DNA from: Tipula vernalis
Taxonomy: Eukaryota > Arthropoda > Insecta > Diptera > Tipulidae
Assembly: GCA_958295665.1 (NCBI GenBank)
Contig: OY282560.1
Span: 209,172,420 to 209,236,419, forward strand
Length of the DNA stretch: 64,000 bases
Direction: 5' to 3'
The translations under genes were made by a program, and so were the position numbers. Shown here piece after piece: positions 44,791-55,923 of the stretch. The notes under the pieces are model-generated. The model searched no databases, had not been told where the DNA came from, and saw only the letters and a program-made list of their open reading frames with translations. Position 1 is the first letter of the stretch, and every line of letters begins with the position of its first letter.

Positions 44791-44798
44791 AAAGGGGA
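44791..44798 (+). promoter_or_regulatory. Polypurine tract of the Gypsy element
   Basis: AAAGGGGA lies directly before the TGTCACG start of the 3' LTR, where plus-strand DNA synthesis would be primed. Confidence 0.75.
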
Positions 44799-44929
44799 TG
44801 TCACGCTGAAAGCGCTGAATAATAATTGTGCTGTATAGCAACATTGTAAACATAGTACTAGAGAAGTGTAAACTGAAATAATAAATAAAGAGCACTTTGC
44901 TTTACGTCTTCAACAATGATGTTTCTACA
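44799..44929 (+). repeat. 3' LTR of the Gypsy element
   Basis: 131 bp; identical to the 5' LTR except for one T. Followed by the ACAAT target duplication. Confidence 0.93.
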
Positions 44930-44934
44930 ACAAT

Positions 44935-45675
44935 ATCAAATATTTTTTGAGTAATAATTTTATTAAGAATATTAACAATCGTTCTCATTATTGGCCATAT
45001 TGAAGCCATTGCCGCTGCATTTTGTTGCAAATTCTTGTTGTAGTTTGACTTTCGGAGTTGATTTGTCTCTTGCATTAACAATGGATTGTGTGAAAAAGTC
45101 AACGAGTCTATCGACATCTTGAACAGAATCTAATTCGGTATGTACATTAATTGCAGAAAGAGTTTGACTTATTTCGTTTTGATATAATTCCCAATTAGTA
45201 GCTGTATAATTGTAGGTTAGCCCATCGCGATCATGCGTTAACCGATGTTGTAGGATTAAGGTACACATTACTGGGAAATGATCTGAATTTTATTCGGATA
45301 AGGTCCTGACATCAACTACCAGATTTGGATTGTTGGTAATAAAAATATCTAATACACTTGGGGCACCAATAATTGTAATGTTCTACCACCTTTGGTTTTA
45401 CGTTGAGTTGACAGTCCCAAAAGCTAAGTCTACAATTAAAGTCTCTTCCAGCAATATAAGACTTATTTCGTTAGGACAGTTTAATTAGATCGTTTCTCAA
45501 TGTATTCTTGTTAGATTTCGAGCAATAACAAGAAAAGAGCGTAAAAGTTTGGTCATTTTCAATCGATACAATCAAAACAGTTAATTGAAAAATCTTGAAT
45601 TTGTTAATGTGCGATGCATTTTCTAATTAGTATAAAATATATAATTTGAAATAAAAAAGGGTTAGGTTTCCGTTA
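44935..45675 (-). pseudogene. Jockey LINE ORF2 endonuclease, part right of the Gypsy insertion
   Basis: Minus strand: GRDFNCRLSFWDCQ near 45,420 (endonuclease), then TATNWELYQNEISQTLSAIN near 45,200, and on to FFTQSIVNARDKSTPKVKL and, in another frame, IWPIMRTIVNILNKIITQ. It matches the plus-strand copy at 19.7-20.4 kb. Relative to that copy, about 60 bp between the two endonuclease motifs are deleted. The right boundary (45,675) is the insertion point of a MITE; beyond it the element resumes at 46,377. Confidence 0.7.
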
Positions 45676-46373
45676 TGGCTGTATGATACTCACTTTTTTT
45701 CAAGTACAATAAAGTGCTGCAAAACTAGTAAAGCGAAACAGAGAAGGGTATTGTAGACAATACTATAGGCAAATATTTTGAAGTTTCGGATAAACAAAAT
45801 TTGTAAATAGAATCAACATTTTTTTTGTGTTGGACCATATTATTGAATTAATTTGCATTAGCTGCCGCAATTAATTGAAACGAATATGTTACGTTAATTT
45901 TTATATTTACAAAAAAATGCACGTTTCAAATATTTTGGCAAACAATTAACAATGCAAACCCAAAATTGTATTTCAGTATCAAAAGAAAAATCTAAAAAAG
46001 GGGGGAAAAATCATAACAATAATGGCGAACAAAAATGGAAAAATTGTTTACTAAATTTATTTTAAAAATAAACAAATAAATTCTCTTTTGTATACAAAAT
46101 ACAAATATTTTCTCTATTATTTCGGAAATGTCAGAAAAAAGTATGTAATGTCAAAAAAAAGAATCAAATCCAATTCTTTTTTTGCTATAATTGCTCGATT
46201 AACTGCTAGAAAAGTTGAGCTACCACTTTTTTTTTGACGTTTCTATATTTTTTCCAAATCTATGGTGTATACACTCACTCTCACAAATATTTTGTATATA
46301 TATTTTTTATCTCACTCCGTTTGTCTTAACTAGTCACTGAAAAAGTGGGAAAAAAGTGAGTATCATACAGCCA
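45676..46373. mobile_element. MITE, 698 bp, TIR TGGCTGTATGATACTCAC, TTA target duplication
   Basis: Both ends read TGGCTGTATGATACTCACTT inwards. The flanks are TTA at 45,673-45,675 and 46,374-46,376. Comparison with the uninterrupted LINE copy at about 19,775 (CTCTTATTAACGG) shows that exactly the element plus one TTA has been added. A 3-bp TWA duplication is typical for Tourist/PIF-Harbinger MITEs, although the ends are not the usual GG. The interior is noncoding. Confidence 0.85.
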
Positions 46374-46376
46374 TTA

Positions 46377-46460
46377 ATAAGAGGAAATCAACACAATAAT
46401 TATTTAAAAAAAAAGTCAAGCTCATGCTTTTTGTCTTTGACACTTTTTTCATAGTATTTT
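46377..46460 (-). pseudogene. Jockey LINE ORF2 start, beyond the MITE
   Basis: Minus strand GTGTCAAAGACAAAAAGCAT corresponds to the endonuclease start of the copy at 19,713. It shows that the LINE continues across the MITE. Similarity fades at about 46,460. Confidence 0.6.
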
Positions 46461-49354
46461 TAAATTAACAAATTCATCTAGAATTTTATCAATTTTAGAA
46501 TACAAAAAATTAAGATTCAAATCAATTGAACATTTAAAAAATATTTTAAGAGTTACATTCAAACAATTAAATATTAAGAAATAAAATACATGAGTAACAG
46601 ATGAACTTATAAAGAATTCTGGGAATGTTTCAATAATATGTATGGGATGGTCCGCCCTTATTTAAGCGGTACTTTATGAACTAATAAAACATTCGCAGAA
46701 TTCTTTCTCACCCAGGAATTTTCGAATAAAAACTTCATAAACAAGACTCCAATTCTAACTGTCTCTGTTAAATGTGGCAAGATTACATGTTATTGCAACG
46801 AAAAGGTAACACAACGAAACAAAACTACGTTGCATTTTATAGTTCGTGTGTTCTAGTACTATAGTTACTGTACACTATTTGTATGCTAATGCCAACTAAT
46901 ATTTATGTTTTAAACACAATAAAAAAAAAAATACAAACTAAAAATTATAATTTTATGCATAAAAATAGTAATATTTAAAAAAGCTAATAATAGTAATAAT
47001 GGAGTTGTAGTTGTAGTTTGTAAATTTTTTTTTTTTTTTTTTACTTTCTGTGTTATATTTGAAAGTAAAATTTATCACAGGGTCAAAACTGAAAACATAA
47101 AATTTGTATATAAATAAACATTTCAGACATACTATATACTTAAATCCAGTTATGTAGCGTATAAAACAAATTAGCTAAGCTTTTGGTGTACATAATAAAA
47201 TATGTCTAAACCGAGTGTGTGGTTTGTTAAGTGTTATATACGAAAATTTAAATGTCTGATTCACTCATCGTTTTGGGTGTTATGGTTGACTAAATAACGC
47301 CGTATACCATATAACATTCTTGAATTTAAAATTATGTTTTAAGTACTTTTATAGGTCAATCTGGTTTAGAAAATTGTTACAAAACTAAAATAATTATAGA
47401 ATATCGTTGTGATGTTTTTGTGTAACACTTGACTGAAAATCTTTGAAAATTATTATATTTCATGGTTTGATACAAAATAGCGTTATGAGAGCAAGCGTTT
47501 TACGAAATATAATTGCGCTGTTGTTGTTTTTGTTATAAGTGAAAACATCCTATAATTTTATTATGAATACCATAATAACTATAATCAGCCGACAAAATAT
47601 AAATACATTTTTTTTGTTGTTGGAAAATCACGTAATAGCTTCAAATATAATAACCATCTTATTTCGATTAAATTTGTTGTTCTATCTCATCTTAAGACAA
47701 AGTTTTTTTTTTTGTTTATAAAATCAAGCCGTATTGGTAATCAACAAAATCTGAATGCCTAAAATACTGTCCAAATATGTAATTTAGATGGTTTTAGATT
47801 AATTTCGGAGTTGTATGAGTTTTGTGATCATACAGATAAAAATGGAATGTAGATGTATTTACTAAATTTATACTTTAGAATATGTGGTGTAATCGTACAT
47901 TTTTGCTACGGTAATCTGTTTTGCACTTCCTCAACGATTAAATAAAAACTCGATGTAATTTCCTCAATTTTATGCTGCTGCCACCGACAAAATAAACTAG
48001 TTATGTATTGTACAATAGTACAAATAGCTAACTAGTAGAAAAAATCATTTCAAATATAAACCGATAAGTTTCACATTTACTGGAAAATCAGTAAACAGTC
48101 AGCATAATTTTGGCAAATGGAAAAATTTTGGGAAAACAGAGATAAAATATAAAGGAAATGCAAATTCCTCGATGGTTTCGATAGTAGTAATCGTCGATAG
48201 TTAAACACAAAATACATGTTTGTGGTTGTTTTCCCTTTTCTTAGTTCTTTCATGAATGCTGAATCAAAAAATTTTCATTTTACAATGTGTACGACACTCA
48301 AAGGTCAATAATATCCGATTGTTCAAACTTTACTATAATTGCAAGATTGTTATCGAAAAAAACAAATGATGGCATTCTACATAGTCAGCCATCGAATTGA
48401 AAATGCTAAATGTAAGAATGGAAAAATCATACTTAATGTGTTATACCACATTTACGTTGTTGAAGTAATTCAAGATTGAATGTTATTTGAAATTTTTCGC
48501 GATTTAATTGCGAGTGTTGGTTCTTAAATATTGTTTTGATATTTTCCAGGATTTTCCAAGATCTTTTCAAGTTTTTGCGAGTTTAATCCAATTTTTATTC
48601 GGTTTTGAGTTGCAAAGCGTTAATTTGAGTTTTTTTTTCGATATTACTAAATATTATTCGAGTTTTAATGCACATAACACTATTTTTGTAATGGATTTAA
48701 TGTTTTTTCATGTAGAAGCAATCTAAATTTACACCACAACCATCCACTGGGTGGGTAATAAATTTCCCCAAGTTTCAAATCAAATAATATAACTCCCTGT
48801 ACCGGTGATGATGACAACTATCCGTTTATTTACATTTTAGATTTCAGATTATCCAATACAATCGAAATTATTCTAATTTTTTTGTCTTCAAATTCGCTTA
48901 TAGAGTTTTTGTCCTATGACCGCTTTCGTTGTCCATTCACGATCGTTTCGTACTTGTTGATTAGATGAAAATCATTTGAATCTAGAGTAGCAGCAACGGA
49001 ATCATATATAACACAGCGAAATCAACCATTACCATTCTTCATTTTTTAAATTAATTACCATATAACTCAAAATTAATATCTTATTAAACAAACACACATC
49101 TTTGAAGATCCCTTCTATAATGAAAAATTGCAATTAAAATTTAAAATTTTCCAATATTTTGAAGTTGAAATTTAATAATTAAATTAACTTTTTATGTTTA
49201 TTTCCTTCAGCCAACATTCGCCATATTTCTCCCATTTCCTGTAGGTTATTCGAAATTATTCAAGAATTTCCAGGTTATGTACGTTTTGCATGCTAGTGAT
49301 TAACACTTATAGGATTTCCTTTAGTTTTACATACTTACGGATAATTTGATATAT
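46461..49354. other. AT-rich stretch without recognisable genes
   Basis: Only short chance frames; long T runs near 47,027 and 47,706. No RNA gene, TIR or domain recognised. Confidence 0.55.
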
Positions 49355-51092
49355 GAGAACTTTCAAGAATATTCAAGATACTTTGAAAATTCGACATTTT
49401 TGAGATTATTTCCAAATTCTTGATATTTTTCAAATTATATTCGAAATTTGTGATGCTTTATCGATATATTTAGAACTCGCCACAACACAGAGTTGGAAGA
49501 TGATCACGTTCTGTTTCATCTGGTGCTTTCATCTTTCAATATGTCCACAAACCAATTGGGTTTCTTACACATTATACGCTCGGAAATGAAAACCCAGTTT
49601 GGATGAAGGATATTTACATTGAGAACAAATATTCCGAATTTTTTCCAAAAAAATACCCTTTGTAATATCAAATTTCTGAATAAAATGATTTGAGTTGAAA
49701 AGCTTCAATAAATGAAAGCTCTTAAAACTAAAAGTTCTTGACATCTCTTGCAAATATATGATATATGCTCCTAAAACATTTTAACGAAAGACAGAATTTC
49801 TGGAAAAGCACAAAAAGTACCGAAAAATTATAAATAAATTATCAAGTTGAAAGCTCATTGAAAAAAACATACTGTAAATTAATCCTAAAATACCCCTTTC
49901 CTTTATAATATCAAATTTGAAAGTAAAATGGTTTGGTTTGAAAAGCTCTTAAAACTAAAAGCTTTTGTTGTTTTACATTGAGCACAAATATTCCAAATCC
50001 TAACCAACATTCCGTCGTTCCTTGCAATATCAAAATTCGAAGTAAAATGGTTTGTTTACAAAGCTACGATAAGTGAAAGCTTTTAAGCCTATAGCTCTTG
50101 ACAATTTTATCTAATACATCAAACATTTGATTAAAAACCTGATATTATTAAAAAGCTCAAAAATGTTAAGTTTAAAACCAAAAAGTATGAATTAATTATC
50201 AAGCTCAATGGAAACAAATATTCTAAATTTATTCCAAAATTCCGTCACCTTTTAAATAGCGAATTTCGGAGTAAAATGATTTCAAAAAAGCTTATATTAT
50301 AATATCAAGTTTCCTAGTTAAATGGTTTGGTTTGACTAAAATCTTTTGATAATTTACATTGAGAACAAATATAACAAATCGAATTTCTCAGTAAAATGGT
50401 TTGTTTTAGAAAGCTTTTCTTAGTGAAAGCTTTTAAAACTGATAGTTTTTGTCATTTTTGGCAAAACATAATTTTTTCTCATAAAATATTTTAACAAAAA
50501 CCTGAAATTTTGAAAAGAGTCACAAATATTAAGTTCACACTCGAAAAGTATAATTTAATTATCAAGCTTAAACCTCATTGAACACAAAATTTCTAAATTT
50601 ATCCTAAAATACCGTCTTCCTCTATAATATCAAATTTTAGAGTTAAATGGTTTGGTTTAAAACCTCTGAAAACTAAAAGCTTTTGATGATTGATATTTAA
50701 CTTTGAGAACCAATATTCTAAATTTTAGCCAAAATTTCGTCACCCTTTGTAAAATCATATTTCTGAGTCAAATGGTTTGTATACATAAAATATTTTAACA
50801 AAAACTTAAAGTATGAAAACGGCCCAACGTTAAAGTTAAGTTAAAACCCAAACTTGTTTAAATTAATTATCAAACTTAAAACTAATTGACAATTTTTTGC
50901 AAATACATATTTTATGCTTATACAAATTTTTAACAACACGAGAACTTTCAAGAATATTAAAGATACTTTGAAAAGTCGACATTTTTGAGATTATTTCGAA
51001 ATTCTTGATATTTTTCAAATTATATTCGAAACTTATGAAGCTTTATCGATATATTTAGAAATCGTCAGAGCATTGAGCTGCAAGATGTTTCG
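49355..51092. repeat. Degenerate repeat array framed by 150-bp direct repeats
   Basis: 49,355-49,505 and 50,940-51,092 are direct repeats (GAGAACTTTCAAGAATATT ... TTTATCGATATATTTAGAA). Between them, the block ATATCAAATTT..AGTAAAATGGTTTG followed by AAAGCTTTT and AAAACTAAAAGC recurs near 49,664, 49,908, 50,027, 50,254, 50,302, 50,377, 50,627 and 50,753. Units are irregular (about 75-245 bp apart). No coding content. Confidence 0.7.
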
Positions 51093-51289
51093 TGTCATCT
51101 ACTCTCAAAATCAGATACTTTTAATTAATGCGAGACTAGAGACTAGTATGAACTTGTGTTGTATATGATATGATTATATTTTATTACCGTAAAATAAAAT
51201 TGAAATACTGTCCGCTAAAATATTTTATCAACATTTTAAGTGCAATTGCTAACAAGATTTTTTTTATTGTTGTAACCTTTAAATTGAAA

Positions 51290-51650
51290 TTGAACAAATT
51301 TAAATAATTTTACTAATTTTACCTTTTATTGTACTGTACATTTTAAACTATCCAATCTTTTAATTTAACTAATGTATACCAATTAAATTTACCAATTTTA
51401 TAATTTAACTACGATTTTGCTTTTAATTTAATCAACCTTACCTTTTAGTTTAACCAATTTACTATAAATCAAACTAGCTTAACAATTAAGTTTACCAATT
51501 TATCAATTTTACATTTTTTTTAGCCAACCTCAATTTAAAATTTACCAATTTACCTTTTCAATTAACCAAATTACCTTTAGAAGTTTAACAATTTTACCAT
51601 TTAATTTAACAAACTTTACCTTTTAATTTTACCAACTTACCTTTAAAAAT
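51290..51650. repeat. Low-complexity TTTAACCAATTTACC repeat
   Basis: Runs of imperfect TACCTTTTAATTTAACCAA-like units. No gene. Confidence 0.65.
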
Positions 51651-51686
51651 CGTATTCAATTCTTAATCAATTCATAAATCGATCGA

Positions 51687-51876
51687 TTAAGGGTGTCTGA
51701 TGAATATTCATACCATCTATAGTCCAACAGACAATCATTACTAGTTTTCTACTAACCAGGAAATCATTTATTTATAAACTAAATAATTTATAATTAAATG
51801 ATTTCCTGGTCAGTAGAAAACTAGTGATGATAGTCTGTTAAACTAGATGACATGAATATTCATCAGGCACCCTTAA
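51687..51876. mobile_element. Palindromic MITE at a TTAA target
   Basis: TTAA stands at 51,687-51,690 and 51,873-51,876. Inside, the two halves form a nearly perfect inverted repeat of about 90 bp (GGGTGTCTGATGAATATTCA ... reverse complement at the right). A TTAA duplication is typical of piggyBac-type elements; the GGGTG end is compatible but not diagnostic. The inverted repeat extends for 7 bp outside the TTAA on each side (CGATCGA), so the element may instead be larger, with a different duplication. Confidence 0.7.
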
Positions 51877-52009
51877 TCGATCGAATATCATCGTGTCAGT
51901 AAGACATCCAGTTCAATCTAGTAAGTTAATAAATAAACATAATAAAATCGGATGGTTCTCTTCAATTATTGGTGTAGGTTCAACATAATATACACATCCA
52001 AATTATTTA

Positions 52010-52215
52010 AGATTCCAATTCAATTCGTATTCAAGTCATATTTAATGCATATTCAATTCTTATTCAATTTATTATCACTTTATATTCAAGGTATATTTAA
52101 TTTCAATTCATTTCCCTTTCAATTCATATTCAACTCATTTTCAATTTATACTGAAAAACATATCCAATTCATATTCAATTTGTATTAATTTCGTAATTAT
52201 ATTATGTATTCATAT
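52010..52215. repeat. Low-complexity ATTCAATTCATATTCAA repeat
   Basis: A tract of imperfect ATTCAATTYRTATTCAA units; it creates an artificial open frame (from 51,952) rich in F, Q, I and Y. Not a gene. Confidence 0.7.
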
Positions 52216-52249
52216 TCAATATTTCGAAAATAGGCATGACTTTTACAAT

Positions 52250-52615
52250 TAAGTCCCGTGATTTCTCAGTTCAGCTCAGGTTTTAAATTACCTAATGGAT
52301 AAGAAGTCATGTACCATGCGTACATCTCTGAGATTAGCCCAAGAAATTCGGAAAATGGCGCTGTGATTTCTAAATAAGGTTTGGGCTTTAAAGGTTTGTA
52401 ATTACCTGAGGGTTATAAAGTTGAGTACTCTATGCCATTTCATAGAGATACGAGTATATCTGAGATCGACTCAAGAAATTTCAAAAATGACCGAGTTAAG
52501 TGTTAAAAATTTTCTAAGACGGTAAGATAATTTTGGACCTTCGAGTCATGTACCATTCGCCATTTAATGGAGACATCTCTGAGATCGGCTCAAAAAATTT
52601 TGAAAATTGCTATTA
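52250..52615. repeat. Tandem repeat, three diverged units of about 115-130 bp
   Basis: The marker CATCTCTGAGATYRGCYCAA followed by AAATTnnnAAAATG occurs near 52,322, 52,455 and 52,568, with GTCATGTACCAT or a similar block preceding it. No coding content. Confidence 0.6.
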
Positions 52616-52726
52616 TTTAGTTTTTAACAGAGATGTGTTGTGTCGAAAACTAGTATTTTTGACACAGTTTTCAACACTTTTATAAATGTGACTTAAGTAT
52701 GACGAAATTGGAAATCAAACAATTTT

Positions 52727-54215
52727 AGTTTTTTTTTTTTTTTAATGTTGCCAATGGCTTTATTCTTGAATCTTTCTACATAAGAAACTCACAAGAAGTA
52801 ATCAAATTTTAAGCTAAAATTATTACATATTTTAAGTCTTAACCAATGTTATACTTATTGTTAGGGCTCACAATTTAATTAATTTAGACTATTGACGATT
52901 GTAAAAGTAAGAAAGGCGCTTCTTACGGAAGATAGAAAAATTGAAGTGGATACATACAAATTGTGACGCAACCATAGTAAACGTGCTATCATCGATCCTG
53001 CGGAAAATAGAAAAAATGAAGTAGATATATAAAAATTGAGACCCTCCAATCGTCAATACTTATATGTATACATCGAATTAAATGTAGAGGTTCACAGGTT
53101 CATCAGTTCGAGTGGATCTGTTCTTCTCAGACGTCTAAATCGCGGCTGTTTTAGTATCTCCCTGGCCAATTCGTTGGGATGTGCTTCTAGTTTTGAATAA
53201 TATTTTGAACTGAATTCTTTAATTGTTTCTTTAACGGTTTTAATCCCAAGGTCATGATGTATATTACTATTTCGAATGTACCAAGGAGCATTGGTAATAC
53301 TGCGAAGTATTTTCGCTTGGGTTCATTGCAGGAGTTCTCTGTTTGAAGCGCTGGTGGATCCCCATAACTGAATACCATATGTCCATATGGGTTTAATTAT
53401 CACTTTGTACAGTAAAACTTTATTGGATAATAACAGCTGAGATTTTCTCTCCATCAGCCAATACATTTTGGAAAATGTAATTTTTATTTGGTTTCGCTTT
53501 GTTTCAATATGATTTTTTCACGTTAACCTTCTATACAGATGCAAACCTAAGTATTTTACCTTCGTTTGTTGAGGAATATTTTTATCGTTTAATTTCACTG
53601 GTGGGCAGGTGCGTTTGTTTAGCGTGAATGTGACATGAGTTGATTTGTCTTCGTTCGCTTTTATTCGCCATGCCTTCAGCCAGTCCGCGACTTTGTTTAA
53701 ATGATTCTGTAATTCCTTTGAGGCAATTTCAGGATTAGTGTGAGACACCAGGATGGCCGTGTCATCGGCAAATGTTGATATTAATACTTTGTTGGTTACA
53801 GGTATATCAGCTGTGTACAACAAGTATAATATTGGTCCTAGAACGCTGCCTTGCGGGACACCTGCATTAATATCATTTAAACAAGTAGTTGCGCTGTTTT
53901 GTTTGACCATGTATTGCCTTTGAAGAAGATAGTTTCCCAAAACTGAGTGAAATTTATAGGATTAGGAGCTCTTAGGAGCTCAACATTTTTTCAAATAGCT
54001 TTGAGATTGTGGGCAGCATGCTTATTGGACGATATGATGAGATTTGCGTTTCATTTTTCCCTGGCCTATATGTATCATTGTGATCAAAGATATCTTCCAT
54101 TTCTGAGAAATATAGCTGGTTTGCATGATCGCGTTGAATACAAATGTTATTAGTTTTATGCATTTATCCGGCAATTCCCTTATCATTTTTCCAGTAATGA
54201 GATCATGGTATGATT
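52727..54215 (-). pseudogene. Jockey LINE: reverse transcriptase and C-terminus with poly-A tail
   Basis: Minus strand: YDLITGKMIRELPDK (54,210), then YRPISMLPTISKLFEKML (about 54,045). A deletion follows, then YLLQRQYMVKQNSATTC, AGVPQGSVLGPILYLLYTAD, the active site STFADDTAILVSH (53,775), and KVKYLGLHLYRRLT. After a shift, it runs on through KMYWLMERKSQLLSNKVLLY, PIWTYGIQLWGS, APWYIRNSNIHHDLGI to PRFRRLRRTDPLEL near 53,095. A T run at about 52,727-52,742 on the plus strand is the A tail. The FADD and the 'APWY..N..IH.DL' block are typical jockey. One internal deletion, one stop and one shift: inactive, but fairly young. Confidence 0.85.
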
Positions 54216-54229
54216 GATAAGTTTCAAAA

Positions 54230-54247
54230 GGTTATGGGCCTAGAGCA
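54230..54247 (+). promoter_or_regulatory. Copia primer-binding site, internal tRNA-iMet type
   Basis: GGTTATGGGCCTAGAGCA matches the complement of the anticodon-stem region of initiator tRNA-Met (GGTTATGGGCCCAG) over 13 of the first 14 bases. Copia elements of insects are known to use such a tRNA half as primer. Confidence 0.75.
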
Positions 54248-54431
54248 CTAAATATTAAAAAAAAGTAAGATTTGCTAAAATATAAAAAGCTGTGTCGCCG
54301 AACCGTAAACTTTTGATGCATAAGAATTAAATAGGTTGTTTTTCAAAAGCCATCTCGTCGAAGTGTAATTGAAAATTAATAATATTAAAATGAAAATTTT
54401 AACAGAAAAGCATTAAGAAAATAATTTCAGC

Positions 54432-55130
54432 GGACACAAATTGAATGGAACAAATTACCGGTTATGGAAGTTTCAAATAACTGCATATATGAAATCGCGT
54501 GGTCTAACCGATAATGTGTTAGGAAAATGTCCTTCACCAAAAGCTGATGCAGATGTAATAAGTAAATATGATCGAGATGAAGGAAAAGCCATGAATGCGA
54601 TTATTCAATCATTGGATATTGAACGTGCAACATGACGTGATATATACAACAACCAAAGAAATGATGGAAAAATTAAGCAGTATTTATGAAAAGAATTCGG
54701 ATATTCGTGCTATGACATTATATGAAGAATATTTTGCATGCAAAATGAAAGATAGTGAAACAGTCGCTAGTTATATGTCCAAGGTAAATCAATTGGCTTC
54801 TGAAATAGAACAGCAGGTGAAAAATTGTCGGATAAATTAAAGATGGTTCGTATTATTAGTAGTTTACTGCCAAAATATAATAATTATAAAACAGTCTGGT
54901 ATAATACGAGTGAAACACGATCAATGGGCACATTGATGTCATCTTTACAATTTGAGGAAGACAATTTGAAGCGGATTAATGGTGAAGATTTGTTGCTTTT
55001 GCTGTAAGAACAGGCAAAAATAAAAACGATCAAAGATGGAGATTGATAAATTAAAGATGATAACCAGATGTCATTCATGCAATCAACCTGGTCATTGGTC
55101 AAAAGAATGTCCCAAAAATAGAAATGGTGA
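54432..55130 (+). pseudogene. Copia gag (UBN2-type) with zinc knuckle
   Basis: LNGTNYRLWKFQITAYMKSR is the typical start of Copia Gag. The next frames continue with IYTTTKEMMEKLSSIYEK, LYEEYFACKMKDSETVASYM, KMVRIISSLLPKYNNYKTV and LQFEEDNLKR. The zinc knuckle CHSCNQPGHWSKEC (CX2CX4HX4C) is at about 55,069-55,110. Three frame changes (about 54,630, 54,815 and 55,005). Confidence 0.8.
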
Positions 55131-55923
55131 TATTAAAAATTCATCAAATAAAAAGGACGATAAAAAGGAAAGCGGTTTAGCTTGGTGTGTTGTTACTAAA
55201 AGTGGAAAGAGTGAAAGTGATAGTAATAACAACAATTGTTGGTATGCTGACTCAAGTGCGTCGAGTCACATGACATTTCATCGTGAATGGTTTTCTGAAT
55301 ATGTCGAATATAAAGAAAAATGTGTCGTTGAAGTAGCGGATGATCATTGTTTAGAAATACATGGTATCAGTATAATTTTAATTGAAGCCCGAATAAGCAA
55401 TCAGTGGGAACCACGTCGATTAGAAAATGTATTATACGTTCCGAACATTCGTAAAAATGTATTATCAACAGCAGTTTTAACAGATAAAGGTGTTAAAGTG
55501 ATAATTCAGGAAAACGGTTGTAAAATGATTGATGAATCAAATAATGCTGTTGCAGTTGGTAAACGTGTAGAAATGAATCAACTTAAAATGAATTTTCGTT
55601 TGTATATAAAAGAATATGTAAATGTAGCTGCTGTTTCACTCCAGCATTGGCATCGTCGGTTAGGACATATTAACGTCAATACAATTATAAAAATGTGCAA
55701 AGATGGATTAGTGAGTGGTGTTGATTTATCAAATAGCGACAAATTCTTCTGCGAAGATTGTCAATTGAGTAAAATGACACGTGCATCGCACCAACAATCA
55801 GACAAACTTCCATCAACAAAAGGTGAATACATGCATGTTGATTTATGTGGCCCAAAGGAAGAAAAAGGTGTTGGTGACATACGTTATTTCATGTTAATTA
55901 AAGATGAAGCAACAAGTTTTTGA
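55131..55923 (+). pseudogene. Copia protease and integrase N-terminal half
   Basis: NCWYADSSASSHMTFHREWF holds the protease active site (Asp-Ser-Ser-Ala where DSGA is usual). LQHWHRRLGHINVNTI and CEDCQLSKM form the HHCC zinc-binding domain. YMHVDLCGP contains the first catalytic Asp of integrase. The frame ends with TGA at 55,921, in DEATSF*, where the integrase core should go on (WVYLLKSKDE-like in the following bases). Confidence 0.8.

Larger units (their letters stand above)
40594..44929 (+). mobile_element. Complete Gypsy LTR retrotransposon (4.3 kb)
   Basis: The 5' LTR 40,594-40,725 (132 bp) and 3' LTR 44,799-44,929 (131 bp) start TGTCACGCTG and end TTCTACA. They differ by one T in a short T run. 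A 5-bp target duplication ACAAT flanks the element (40,589-40,593 and 44,930-44,934). A primer-binding site TGGTGTCAGAAGTC follows the 5' LTR directly, and the purine tract AAAGGGGA precedes the 3' LTR. It lies in a minus-strand jockey LINE. The coding region has gag, protease, reverse transcriptase, RNase H and integrase but is interrupted by several stops and shifts. The order and the short LTR suggest a Mag-like lineage, tentatively. No envelope gene is seen. Confidence 0.92.

Noticed and set aside
51952..52188. 78-codon frame rich in F, Q and I
   Set aside because: It is a translation of the ATTCAATTCATATTCAA low-complexity tract.
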